This document shows positions 39,345-47,828 of a DNA stretch of 64,000 nucleotides, piece by piece (the stretch's first letter is position 1; every line of letters starts with the position of its first letter). The translations under genes and the position numbers were made by a program. Under the pieces are notes generated by a model. It was not told the DNA's origin, ran no database searches, and was given only the letters and a program-made list of their open reading frames with translations. The DNA is taken from contig CANQWR010000001.1 in the NCBI GenBank assembly GCA_947627625.1, positions 244,448 through 308,447 of the forward strand. The letters run 5' to 3'. This DNA comes from an uncultured Ruminococcus sp. (GTDB lineage: Bacteria; Bacillota; Clostridia; Oscillospirales; Ruminococcaceae).

Positions 39345-40028
39345 ATGGACAGGGAGCAGGAATTTCTTGAGATACAGAATAATTTGAGAGAGAAAATAGT
39401 CCTCCGTGACAGCTTTGAAAAGTCGGAGATAAGGACTGTCGCAGGCGTGGACCTTGCATATTGGACGGACGAAAATGGTTCGGAGAGAGCAGTCTGCTGT
39501 ATAGTGGTGCTGGACTACAAAACGCATGAAGTCATAGAAAAAAAGCAGTACAGCGATGTTATAACAGTGCCGTATGTGGCGGGATTTCTTGCGTTCAGGG
39601 AGTTACCGCTTGTGCTGAAGACTGCACAAATGCTTGAAAATTCCCCCGATTTGTATATGTTTGACGGCAACGGCTATCTTCACCCGAGACACATGGGCAT
39701 AGCCACACACGCTTCAATAGTTCTCAAAAAGCCTTCAATAGGAGTTGCAAAGACGTATTACAAAGTCAGGAATACGGACTACAGACAGCCCGAAAATTTT
39801 TCGGGTGCTTTTACGGATATAATCATAGACGGGGAAGTCTATGGGAGGGCTTTGAGGACTATTGAAAACGTAAAGCCTGTTTTTGTGTCGGTGGGGAGCG
39901 GAATCAGTATAGAGACAGCTACGGAGACAGTGCTTGATTTTGTTGATAGTGGAAGTCACATACCAATCCCGACAAGGCTTGCGGATTTGGAAACGCACGT
40001 TGCAAGGGGATTTCTTTGCAAGAAATAG
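39345..40028 (+). CDS. nfi: Endonuclease V
   Basis: VAGVDLAYW; YVAGFLAFRELPLVLK; DLYMFDGNGYLHPRHMGIATHASIVLKKPSIGVAKT. Confidence 0.95.
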   Translation: MDREQEFLEIQNNLREKIVLRDSFEKSEIRTVAGVDLAYWTDENGSERAVCCIVVLDYKTHEVIEKKQYSDVITVPYVAGFLAFRELPLVLKTAQMLENSPDLYMFDGNGYLHPRHMGIATHASIVLKKPSIGVAKTYYKVRNTDYRQPENFSGAFTDIIIDGEVYGRALRTIENVKPVFVSVGSGISIETATETVLDFVDSGSHIPIPTRLADLETHVARGFLCKK

Positions 40029-40036
40029 CTTTTGTT

Positions 40037-40112
40037 CAAAACGATAGGTGGCAGGGGGCTTTGCCCCCAGACCCCCGCCGGAGGGAAGAATCCCCCGATC
40101 TCCCATGATTGT
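40037..40112 (+). repeat. GC-rich multi-hairpin intergenic repeat, locus 4
   Basis: aacgataggtggcagggggctttgcccccagacccccgccggagggaagaatcccccgatctcccatgat. Confidence 0.88.
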
Positions 40113-40309
40113 TCACACAGAGAGAACGATTGAGTGGGAATAATAAAAATGCTTGCTGAAACGGCGTAGATACGTCAATTTTGCTGTTATCATGATAACA
40201 GTGGCAACGATTTGGCAACATTTCCCGATTATCGGCAACAGTATGAAAATATTTGTCTGAAAAGATAAGAGCTATCTGATTTGCATTTGAATCGGGTAGC
40301 TCTTTTTGT

Positions 40310-40942
40310 TTATTCTATTATCCATTCCACGTCAACGTGTTCATATTCGGTAATCAGAGGGGCTTGAAGTCTGTTTGATTTTGAACAAGAATGTATTTCA
40401 CCCAATTTATGTGGAAACTCATCATAATAATCTTTTTCTTCGGAGTCATAATTGTTATATCGTTCACCTGCATTCAATGTTTTTATACCAACAACTTTCT
40501 GTCCCATTACAGATGCAAGCATTTCTGCCTTTTTCTTTGAGTCAAGAACGGCTTCTTTAAGAAGTTGTTCGTGAACCTCTAACATATTCGTTAGCTTAAA
40601 AGAAATATCCATATCAACCTTTAATTGGTTTTCTTTTATTATTTCTGATAACCTGTTAATCACATTCATATCAAAGGGCATTCTTAATTCAATTTCTCTT
40701 TCGGCACTGATTTCCAACTTGTCATCATACATATCCTGTGATATATCGGCATTCGACATATGAATCAAATTGATGTCTATTCCTTGCTTTTCAAGTAAAT
40801 CAAGGAATAAATCACACTGTGACATAGATGTTTCGATTGCCTGAGCCGTATCATCTTCCCAAGCCTTAAAACTCAGCTTAATGTACATAATATCACAAGT
40901 AAATTCTTTTCTTGCCTTGCCAACTACTTTAAGTGTTCCCAT
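40310..40942 (-). CDS. SIMPL (DUF541)-like domain protein
   Basis: KVVGKARKEFTCDIMYIKLSFKAWEDD..., LKEAVLDSKKKAEMLASVMGQKVVGIKTLNAGE. Confidence 0.75.
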   Translation of the reverse strand: MGTLKVVGKARKEFTCDIMYIKLSFKAWEDDTAQAIETSMSQCDLFLDLLEKQGIDINLIHMSNADISQDMYDDKLEISAEREIELRMPFDMNVINRLSEIIKENQLKVDMDISFKLTNMLEVHEQLLKEAVLDSKKKAEMLASVMGQKVVGIKTLNAGERYNNYDSEEKDYYDEFPHKLGEIHSCSKSNRLQAPLITEYEHVDVEWIIE

Positions 40943-41448
40943 TATGATTCCTCCTTTACTATCTTCAAAGCTTTTTCATTCTGTTCTGCCTCTGACTTTG
41001 GGTAGTTGTACCTCCACTGGTCATACTCCTCACGGCTGATTTCCCCGTTGCGATATTTCTGCACTATTTCTTCCCACGGTTCAAGCAGACCTGTCATCTT
41101 CGCAAAATTTGAGCCGTTTTGTCTGTTAATGCGAATGCAGATTTCGCCGTCCAGACGGTCAATTTTGAATCCATACAAGTCCTCTAATGCAAATAATGTG
41201 TGCATCAGTCCTGTATAGCTGTCAATATTTGGCACATTCAAAGCTTCAGTCGATACATCAAGTGCATTGGCAAGCAGTGCCACGAGATCCGCTTTGGGTA
41301 CTCTTGAACCGGATTCATACTGTGCCATACGAATATCAGCCGTCCGTTCCGAAAACCCGACTTGCAAGCCTAAAAATTTCTGTGTCATACCTCTCAGGTT
41401 TCGGATAAACCTGATTCTTTCACCAATTGCCATAATTCTATCCTCCAT
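40942..41448 (-). CDS. XRE-family helix-turn-helix regulator
   Basis: IGERIRFIRNLRGMTQKFLGLQVGFSERTADIRMAQYESGSRVPKADLVALLANALDV; promoter TTGACA-18-TATAAT on minus strand (41450-41479). Confidence 0.88.
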   Translation of the reverse strand: MEDRIMAIGERIRFIRNLRGMTQKFLGLQVGFSERTADIRMAQYESGSRVPKADLVALLANALDVSTEALNVPNIDSYTGLMHTLFALEDLYGFKIDRLDGEICIRINRQNGSNFAKMTGLLEPWEEIVQKYRNGEISREEYDQWRYNYPKSEAEQNEKALKIVKEES

Positions 41449-41495
41449 TATTATAGCATATCCGCTTAGTATTTGTCAAGAAGGAGATACTCATA

Positions 41496-41642
41496 ATGAC
41501 AGATAAAAATTTTATGAGAGTAGAAGATGTTGCCGGAGAACTTGATGTTTCCAAATCGTATGCCTATAAGGTTGTGCAAAGACTGAATAAGGAACCGGAA
41601 GATATGGGATACATCACAATTTCAGGCAGAATCAACAGGTAG
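41496..41642 (+). pseudogene. Truncated excisionase-like HTH protein (48 aa)
   Basis: MTDKNFMRVEDVAGELDVSKSYAYKVVQRLNKEPEDMGYITISGRINR*; stops where family members normally continue; RBS AAGGAG. Confidence 0.65.
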
Positions 41643-41792
41643 TACTCTCTCAAAAGAACCTACCTTCACACACATCCCATCCGGAAAGTACTCATTGTAT
41701 ACACCAGCTCCATATGAGCGTTCACAAGATCTTCTTGCTGTTGATACATCAAACTCTTTCCCACATTGACTACATACTTTCACTGAAATCAC
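41622..41792 (-). pseudogene. Fragment of Zn-ribbon protein common on ICEs
   Basis: VISVKVCSQCGKEFDVSTARRSCERSYGAGVYNEYFPDGMCVKVGSFERVLPVDSA*; C-terminal half missing; absent from ORF track. Confidence 0.5.
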
Positions 41793-41865
41793 GTCCTATC
41801 AAATATTTTGAACTGCTTTCGTTTTATCACAAAGAGAAAAAAGTGTCAATAAAAAACATTGAAAT

Positions 41866-42540
41866 TTGTTTGATATGTATAAAAATTGTGAAAATGTTAC
41901 AAAAAGTTCTAATAAAATTACCTTGTTGAGATTAGATAAAGAAATTTTTCTTGCACAACAAGAGTATGAAAACTCTCCCGGATTTATGCAAACGGTTTCA
42001 ATGCCTGAACTGTATGAAATGGTTTATTCCGGTAAACCGCCAATTATTGAGCATTTTCTCTATCCGGGAACATATCTGTTCGTTGGCACACCGAAGAAAG
42101 TCGGGAAAAATCTCATGATGGCTCAGATTGCCTATCATGTCAGTTCCGGAATACCAATGTGGAACTATTCCGTCCGCAAGGGTACGGTGCTGTACCTCGC
42201 TTTAGAGGACGATTACCGCCGATTGCAGGAGCGTCTTTACAGAATGTTTGGCACGGAAACAGCGTCAAATCTTTTCTTTTCAGTTGCTTCAAAATCTCTG
42301 AATGACGGCTTGCTTGAACAGCTTGGTGCATTCCTCGAAAATCGCCCTGATACCGGTCCGGTGATTATTGATACATTACAAAAAGTGATACTTATAGTTA
42401 TGCAAGAGATTATGACATTATCGCCGGACTGAAAGCGTTTGCGGACAGAACGGGTATCTGCCTGATACTTGTTCACCACACCCGAAAACAGAAGTCTGAC
42501 GACAATTTCGACAGGATTTCGGGGACAAATGCTAATATAT
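41866..42540 (+). pseudogene. Frameshifted, truncated RepA/RecA-fold AAA ATPase of a mobile element
   Basis: GTYLFVGTPKKVGKNLMMAQIAYHV...VLYLALEDDYRRLQERLYRMFG...VIIDTLQKV; after ~42385 the homology continues in another frame: DTYSYARDYDIIAGLKAFADRTGICLILVHHTRKQKSDDNFDRISGTNAN. Confidence 0.85.
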
Positions 42541-42555
42541 CAGAATTTGTTTTAT

Positions 42556-43392
42556 TTACCGTATATTCTCTATCCATGAAAAGAATTTATCCAATGTTTG
42601 GTATTCACGCCTGTCCTCAAGGAACATTCCTGCCGTGTACCATGAGTGTGTATTTTTCTTGTCGGCTACAGAATAGAGCTCACACTTTATTCCCAAATTC
42701 TTTGCTTTTTTATAGAATTTTTCGGCACATGAATACTCAATCAACCCATCATGCTTGCTCTGAATCAGTAACATTGGAATATGACTCTTTTTCATTAAAA
42801 AACACGGTTCTCCGTGCATTCTGTTATAACCTCTTGCAAACAATTGGTTCAAAAGAATTTTTACAGCAAGCGATTGCTTTCCGGAAAAGCTGTACGGTCC
42901 GCCTACTCCAATAAATCCAATTATATTTGAAACGTCAATGTTTGCTTGTTTTTGAATCTCCCTGCAGTAACAAAGAATAGATGATAAATGAGCTCCGGCA
43001 GATGGACCGGACACAATCACTTTTGAAGTATTAATTCCCATTTCATTCAGAAAAGTAATCGCTCTCTTATATCCATTACATATATCTTCAATTTGACTTG
43101 GATACTTATTCTTAGGTGAAAGTCTATATCCGAGTGAGACGAACCGATAACCTGCCTTTGCAACGCACTGTCCTACAAAGTCAAAATAATCCGGTGAACC
43201 TGCGTTCCATCCTCCACCATGTACCCAGATTATGATTTTATCATTTGAAATTTTTTTAGGTTCATAAAACAAAAAATATTGTTCTTTACTATCTCCAAAA
43301 GATATCTTTAATGGCTTGAATATTTTTTTCACCTTGGCCATTTTTTTGTATAATCCCCAATAACTGAAGCTCTCTCGTATAAAATCTATCAT
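42556..43392 (-). CDS. Alpha/beta hydrolase (esterase/lipase-like)
   Basis: IIWVHGGGWNAGSPDYFDFV oxyanion-hole HGGG; VIVSGPSAGAHLSSILC nucleophile GPSAG. Confidence 0.88.
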   Translation of the reverse strand: MIDFIRESFSYWGLYKKMAKVKKIFKPLKISFGDSKEQYFLFYEPKKISNDKIIIWVHGGGWNAGSPDYFDFVGQCVAKAGYRFVSLGYRLSPKNKYPSQIEDICNGYKRAITFLNEMGINTSKVIVSGPSAGAHLSSILCYCREIQKQANIDVSNIIGFIGVGGPYSFSGKQSLAVKILLNQLFARGYNRMHGEPCFLMKKSHIPMLLIQSKHDGLIEYSCAEKFYKKAKNLGIKCELYSVADKKNTHSWYTAGMFLEDRREYQTLDKFFSWIENIR

Positions 43393-43511
43393 CGTTTTTT
43401 CCTCTGTAAATTTTGATTTGTAGTGTATCTCTCTACATAACTATACCATACAAGGTGATAAACGTCAACCCTTTGAAAAGGGAAAAAAACATTTTTACTT
43501 TGTTCATATGA

Positions 43512-43805
43512 CACACCGCTGTTTATGCTCTGCGTGAGCAGTACGACAAATGTGAAAAAGAGCGGAGTGAACTGTGTCAAAGAAGTATGGAGAGGTCTGG
43601 AAGAATCAACGAATTCACTCGCAGAAATTCAGATTTGCAGAGGACGGTTGACATTCTGACGGAGTTTATTGACTTGCTGAAACGCTTTGAAATTCAGAAG
43701 TACGCTGAAATCAAACGGGTTCAAGAGTACGTTCACAGTCAGAAAGAACAGAAAGTACAACAGCGGTACGCCACCAAAAATAAAAAATCGTGGAGACTGG
43801 AATAA
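43512..43805 (+). pseudogene. C-terminal remnant of a MobA/MobL-like relaxase
   Basis: In-frame HTAVYALREQYDKCEKERSELCQRSMERSGRINEF...KSWRLE*, no proper start; coiled-coil tail as in conjugative relaxases. Confidence 0.5.
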
Positions 43806-43830
43806 CAGGAGGAAAATATGTTTACTTTGA

Positions 43831-43859
43831 TTGACATATTAGCAAAAATATAGTATAAT
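43831..43859 (+). promoter_or_regulatory. Consensus promoter upstream of 547-aa ORF
   Basis: TTGACA-17 bp-TATAAT. Confidence 0.75.
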
Positions 43860-43901
43860 ATAAATATAGTGTGTTATTGCTTAGACTAAAGGAGTGAAAC
43901 C

Positions 43902-45545
43902 ATGGATAATAATACAATAGAAGTCAAAGTCACTTCGATAGAAACGGTTGCCCGTACTGATTTTGATGCTGTTATATATGACCTTTATAAGCAGATTGAG
44001 TTGCTTTCAAGTCAGGCTGATGAGTGGGATTATCTGATTGCTGTCGCATCGGGTATTTTGTGTGGTATGCTGGATATACTGTGGGTCGGAGATTTCAGCC
44101 TTGATAATGGCAGAACTTTTGCAAGCGATAAAGTTGACGGTTTTGTAGAAAAAACTGCGAATATACTCGGCTTTAAGGGCGATAACTTGCAAGGTGCGGT
44201 TAAGTTTTTAGAGGAAAAATTCCCCATACCAAGCGACGGCAATACACCTGATTTTGGCGGAGGATTACAGCATCATCTACGTGATTTCGGACACCACCCG
44301 ACAATTGCAGGACTTGCTTTTTCCATACTGACACAGTTTACAGGAATGTCATATGGTACGGACGTGAACGGACTATTCAGGATTGTACCCGTCCATGACA
44401 GGAGCAGGGCTTTTATAGGTACAGATATTCCCGACAAAATTTTCAACGGAACTGTTGTATGGTTTTTCCACCTTGTCAGCGATATGGCAGGTTCGAGCAG
44501 TACGGCAGGTATCACAGGCGGTACAGGTATTCCGGGACCGATTTTGTCACTTGCAAAAGAATTATCTGCATTGCCTTTTTTCAAAAACATGAAAATAGGT
44601 GATAATCAGTTGTCTGTTTTTCTGTCAAAGATATTTAATGGAACATTGTTTGCTCGGTACGATGAGAACGGGAAAATTCTCAAAGATACTGTCATCAAAT
44701 TTGACTTGCGTGGGGAGTTGGGTGCTGTTGCCGAACTTGGAAAACAGGCACTGCCTGTCATTGCAAATGACTGCATTGTAAGAAGTTTTTATTTTATCAG
44801 ACGATTTGCCGTTTATCTGAAAAATCTGAAATGCTTGTCTATGGAAGATACCCGCCTGAAAAATATTGACCGGGATAGTGTGAAACCTTTTGGAAACCCG
44901 ACTATCACGAGAATGATTACTATCTCAAGTGCGGTCTTCTCTGCTGTTGATATTGCAGAAGCAGTTATGTCACAGAAATATTTTGTTGCTGTGAATTATG
45001 TTGGTGTCGGAAAATTTGCTGTTGCGATTGGCAGTGAAATCACGGGTTATCTGAAAGTGCGTGATGTAAAGCGTATAAAAGAGATGTATGAAAACATAAA
45101 GCGGAATACTTTCACAGAAACAGATAATAACATTTATAAAAGAATCGGTGATGGTGTGGATATAGGGAAATTCGGACTTACATTAGAGCAGACAGAGGTA
45201 TTGTATAGCCTTGAAATGTATAAAACTATAAGCGATATAAACAAAGGAGGTCTGAAATCCCAGCTTAAAGCAAAATGGTTTAACGAATGGAAAAATTATA
45301 TGGAAACAGGTTTTTCTTCTTTTGTCGGAGATAAAAATGCTGTCCTTCATTGGTATACGGTAAAAGAACTTCACAGAATTGTTGCGGAAAATTCCCCTGA
45401 AAAACCGTGGTTCAGGCTTGTATTACTGGAAGCAATGCTTTTTGAGCCTTACTACCCTCTGAGTTTTGAAGTTGATAAAAAAGGCAATCAAGTACCAAAT
45501 ACAAAGTATAAAGAACTGCAAAAACTCCTTTTTCAATATTGGTGA
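43902..45545 (+). CDS. Uncharacterised 547-aa protein, possibly membrane-associated
   Basis: Intact ORF with ATG and upstream consensus promoter; LQHHLRDFGHHPTIAGLAFSILTQFTG and SDMAGSSSTAGITGGTGIPGPI motifs; no family recognised. Confidence 0.8.
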   Translation: MDNNTIEVKVTSIETVARTDFDAVIYDLYKQIELLSSQADEWDYLIAVASGILCGMLDILWVGDFSLDNGRTFASDKVDGFVEKTANILGFKGDNLQGAVKFLEEKFPIPSDGNTPDFGGGLQHHLRDFGHHPTIAGLAFSILTQFTGMSYGTDVNGLFRIVPVHDRSRAFIGTDIPDKIFNGTVVWFFHLVSDMAGSSSTAGITGGTGIPGPILSLAKELSALPFFKNMKIGDNQLSVFLSKIFNGTLFARYDENGKILKDTVIKFDLRGELGAVAELGKQALPVIANDCIVRSFYFIRRFAVYLKNLKCLSMEDTRLKNIDRDSVKPFGNPTITRMITISSAVFSAVDIAEAVMSQKYFVAVNYVGVGKFAVAIGSEITGYLKVRDVKRIKEMYENIKRNTFTETDNNIYKRIGDGVDIGKFGLTLEQTEVLYSLEMYKTISDINKGGLKSQLKAKWFNEWKNYMETGFSSFVGDKNAVLHWYTVKELHRIVAENSPEKPWFRLVLLEAMLFEPYYPLSFEVDKKGNQVPNTKYKELQKLLFQYW

Positions 45546-46050
45546 TATTCTGAACATACTGCTCATATACCGTGTTGGAGTATTCAATATCGTGTTCATC
45601 GTTCAGGAATATCTCCCGAACGGAAACCATTAGCTTAGCTGATTGCAGTATTGTGTCCTTTTTACCTAAAATTCCAGCTGCACCAACTGCACCGCCAACT
45701 CCGACACCGACACCAAGTCCGAGTACTGCACCACCGCCTACGATTGCCATAGTACCGCCCGCCATACCCAATCCGCCTGCTGCAATAGCTCCGCCACCGA
45801 GGTATGCAAGACAGGCACTTGTCAACGCTGCTCCGCTAAGACCTGCAAAATTCGAGCCGACAAGAGCCGTTGCGATTGCAGGGGCAAAAGCTCCCGCCGT
45901 AGCGACTGTCAGAATTGTAATTCCTGCCGTTATTATAGTACCCGTCAGAATATTTTTCATGACTTCATTCAGCTCAAATATAACTTTGTTGTAGCATTTC
46001 CTAAGCCTTGCGATATAGCCTTTTTTATAGAAACTCTCCGTAAAGAACAA
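45412..46050 (-). CDS. Glycine-zipper-rich membrane protein, convergent and overlapping with the 547-aa ORF
   Basis: YLGGGAIAAGGLGMAGGTMAIVGGGAVLGLGVGVGVGGAVGAAGILGKKDTILQSAKLM; 134-nt 3' overlap; reading frame stays open upstream of the annotated TTG start. Confidence 0.65.
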   Translation of the reverse strand: MFFTESFYKKGYIARLRKCYNKVIFELNEVMKNILTGTIITAGITILTVATAGAFAPAIATALVGSNFAGLSGAALTSACLAYLGGGAIAAGGLGMAGGTMAIVGGGAVLGLGVGVGVGGAVGAAGILGKKDTILQSAKLMVSVREIFLNDEHDIEYSNTVYEQYVQNITNIEKGVFAVLYTLYLVLDCLFYQLQNSEGSKAQKALLPVIQA

Positions 46051-46091
46051 TTCAAGAAATTTATCGCCTTCCGATTCACTGTAGCCGAAAA

Positions 46092-46271
46092 GGACTTGTA
46101 GACCTCAGACTTAAAGCCGATGTTGCTGATAAAGAGGAGAAAAAACAGCTAAAAGAGCAAATCAAGAATACCGAAGAAGCAGTTGAGGTTATGAAAATTG
46201 CTATGAAAAGTATGAATAAGTTCAACAGCTCATTTGCTTTGGGTGAATTTTCCGGCAATCATCATCAGTAA
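46092..46271 (+). pseudogene. C-terminal fragment of an unidentified protein
   Basis: In-frame GLVDLRLKADVADKEEKKQLKEQIKNTEEAVEVMKIAMKSMNKFNSSFALGEFSGNHHQ*, no start codon context. Confidence 0.5.
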
Positions 46272-46380
46272 TTTTTGGCAACACACCGGCAACAAAAATC
46301 AGATACTCCAAATCTGACAGACAACCGAGATAATTGAGATACCATAAGCGATAAAACTTAACTTGAACCGATTAAGATTG

Positions 46381-46480
46381 CAGTTCAAGGAGCGAGGGCA
46401 GTTGTCCTTTGAACTCCCACTGATGACTTTGCCCCAAAACCACGGTGCGGACTATCTTGAACTCGCCGACATATCGTAAT
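46381..46480 (+). repeat. Degenerate GC-rich repeat, locus 5
   Basis: gggcagttgtcctttgaactcccactgatgactttgccccaaaaccacggtgcgg aligns with the decayed unit of locus 7 (cagttgtcctatgaactccaattggggagacgttgcc). Confidence 0.6.
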
Positions 46481-46523
46481 TAAAAAAAATAAAATTAAAA
46501 AAATAAAAAATATATCACATTGC

Positions 46524-46552
46524 TTGACTTTTCCGAAAAACTGTGGTATAAT
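46524..46552 (+). promoter_or_regulatory. Promoter of tRNA-Leu
   Basis: TTGACT-17 bp-TATAAT about 115 bp upstream of mature tRNA. Confidence 0.75.
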
Positions 46553-46667
46553 TGCAGAGGTGGGTTTGTGGGGAATCCGTCCCACAATTGCCGTCTGTGG
46601 CGTATGTGCAGTTTTTTTGGGAAAGTCGGCAGAGTGATATGTCGCTTTTGGAGGAGTAGTAACATTT

Positions 46668-46751
46668 GCCGCCGTGGTGGAATAGGCAGACACAAGAGAC
46701 TTAAAATCTCTCGGTAGAAATATCGTACCGGTTCAAGTCCGGTCGGCGGCA
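46668..46751 (+). tRNA. tRNA-Leu (anticodon TAA)
   Basis: Acceptor GCCGCCG/CGGCGGC, anticodon loop cttaaaa, long variable arm, GGTTCAAGTCC T-arm. Confidence 0.96.
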
Positions 46752-46756
46752 CTGAA

Positions 46757-46801
46757 AACAGCGTGTCGGGGTTTAAGACCCGACACGCTGTAATTTTTTT
46801 T
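46757..46801 (+). terminator. Intrinsic terminator of tRNA-Leu transcript
   Basis: cagcgtgtcggg-tttaaga-cccgacacgctg + poly-T. Confidence 0.92.
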
Positions 46802-46883
46802 GATATAATACTCAATCTGCCGAAAGGATACGCAAAACTATACAGGCTTGTATCATATCGGGATTTTTATTGCAGATAACTTG

Positions 46884-47150
46884 TCAGGACTTCTGTTCGG
46901 CATCATACGCCTCACGGACTGCCCTTGCAAGCTGGTCCGCACAAGAAGTCTGTCTGCGACCGCAAATCACTCCCGAGAGTTTCTGTGCAATCTGTTCGAC
47001 AGTCCAGCCCTCAATGAGAAGCGGGATAGCTTTCAGGTTTCCGTTACAGCCCCCCGTGAACTTCACATTGTGTACAACGTCCCCGTCCAAATCCATGCTT
47101 ATCACCTGCGAACAGGTGTCCTTAGTTTTGTAATCGTAGTGGAACATCAA
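46884..47150 (-). CDS. TSCPD domain-containing protein (TIGR03905-like)
   Basis: DTCSQVISMDLDGDVVHNVKFTGGCNGNLKAIPLLIEG...GVICGRRQTSCADQLARAV. Confidence 0.85.
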   Translation of the reverse strand: MMFHYDYKTKDTCSQVISMDLDGDVVHNVKFTGGCNGNLKAIPLLIEGWTVEQIAQKLSGVICGRRQTSCADQLARAVREAYDAEQKS

Positions 47151-47685
47151 AGCACCTCCTCAATTTTTTCTTTTACTTTTTCAAGAGACTCGGTAGGCTC
47201 AAAGCGTGCGACAATTTCGCCGTTGCGGTCAATCAGGAACTTTGTGAAGTTCCACTTTATATTGCCGTTGTTTTTGTAGTCTCTGTCCATTTTTTTCACA
47301 ATCGGTTTGAGAATGAGTCCCATCGGACCCGAAAAACCGTCAAAAGTGGTGTTGGCGGTCAGATATTTGTAGAGCGGAACGGCATTTTCACCGTTCACAT
47401 CGATTTTTGCGAACTGCGGAAAAGTTATGCCGTAGCGACCCGTGCAAAAGCTGTGTATCTCCTCATCACTGCCGGGAGCCTGCTCCCCGAACTGGTTGCA
47501 CGGGAAGTCGAGAATTTCCAGACCGTCTTTTGGTGAAGCTCATATATGTCCTGAAGCTCATCATACTGCGGAGTAAAGCCACAGCCCGTTGCGGTGTTTA
47601 CAATCAGGAGAACTTTTCCCTTGTAATTTTCAAGGGAGACCTCCTCCCCGTCCTGTGTTTTGACTTTGAAATCATAAATACTCAT
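47147..47685 (-). pseudogene. Glutathione peroxidase with single-nucleotide frameshift
   Basis: Frame A MSIYDFKVKTQDGEEVSLENYKGKVLLIVNTATGCGFTPQYDELQDIYELHQK; frame B DGLEILDFPCNQFGEQAPGSDEEIHSFCTGRYGITFPQFAKIDVNGENAVPLYKYL...WNFTKFLID. Confidence 0.92.
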
Positions 47686-47828
47686 GACAGATACCCTCCT
47701 GTTTTTCGGAATTTTACCGTACAGTGTCCATATTTCAAGTGTATCAGCACTTTTGTTACCTGTCAAGAATTTCGGAAAAAATTTACAAATTATTCATAAT
47801 TATTTATTTATAATTAAATTATAAACAA

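Larger units (their letters stand above)
40190..46300. mobile_element. Decayed integrative-element island (remnant)
   Basis: Cluster of truncated ICE-type genes (excisionase-like HTH, Zn-ribbon fragment, RepA/RecA-fold ATPase, relaxase tail) plus XRE regulator and cargo; GGCAAC motif clusters at both ends (40203-40239, 46277-46293); more AT-rich than flanks. Confidence 0.7.

Noticed and set aside
45572-45994. Plus-strand 140 aa Pro/Ala-rich ORF
   Set aside because: Antisense shadow of the glycine-zipper gene; no RBS or domain.
40190-46751. Integration of the island into tRNA-Leu
   Set aside because: The island lies on the 5' side of the tRNA; integrases usually use the 3' end, and no duplicated tRNA 3' end was seen at the other border.
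46385-46815. Minus-strand ORFs over tRNA-Leu (e.g. VPPTGLEPVRYFYREILSLL)
   Set aside because: Antisense translation of a tRNA gene, a common annotation artefact.
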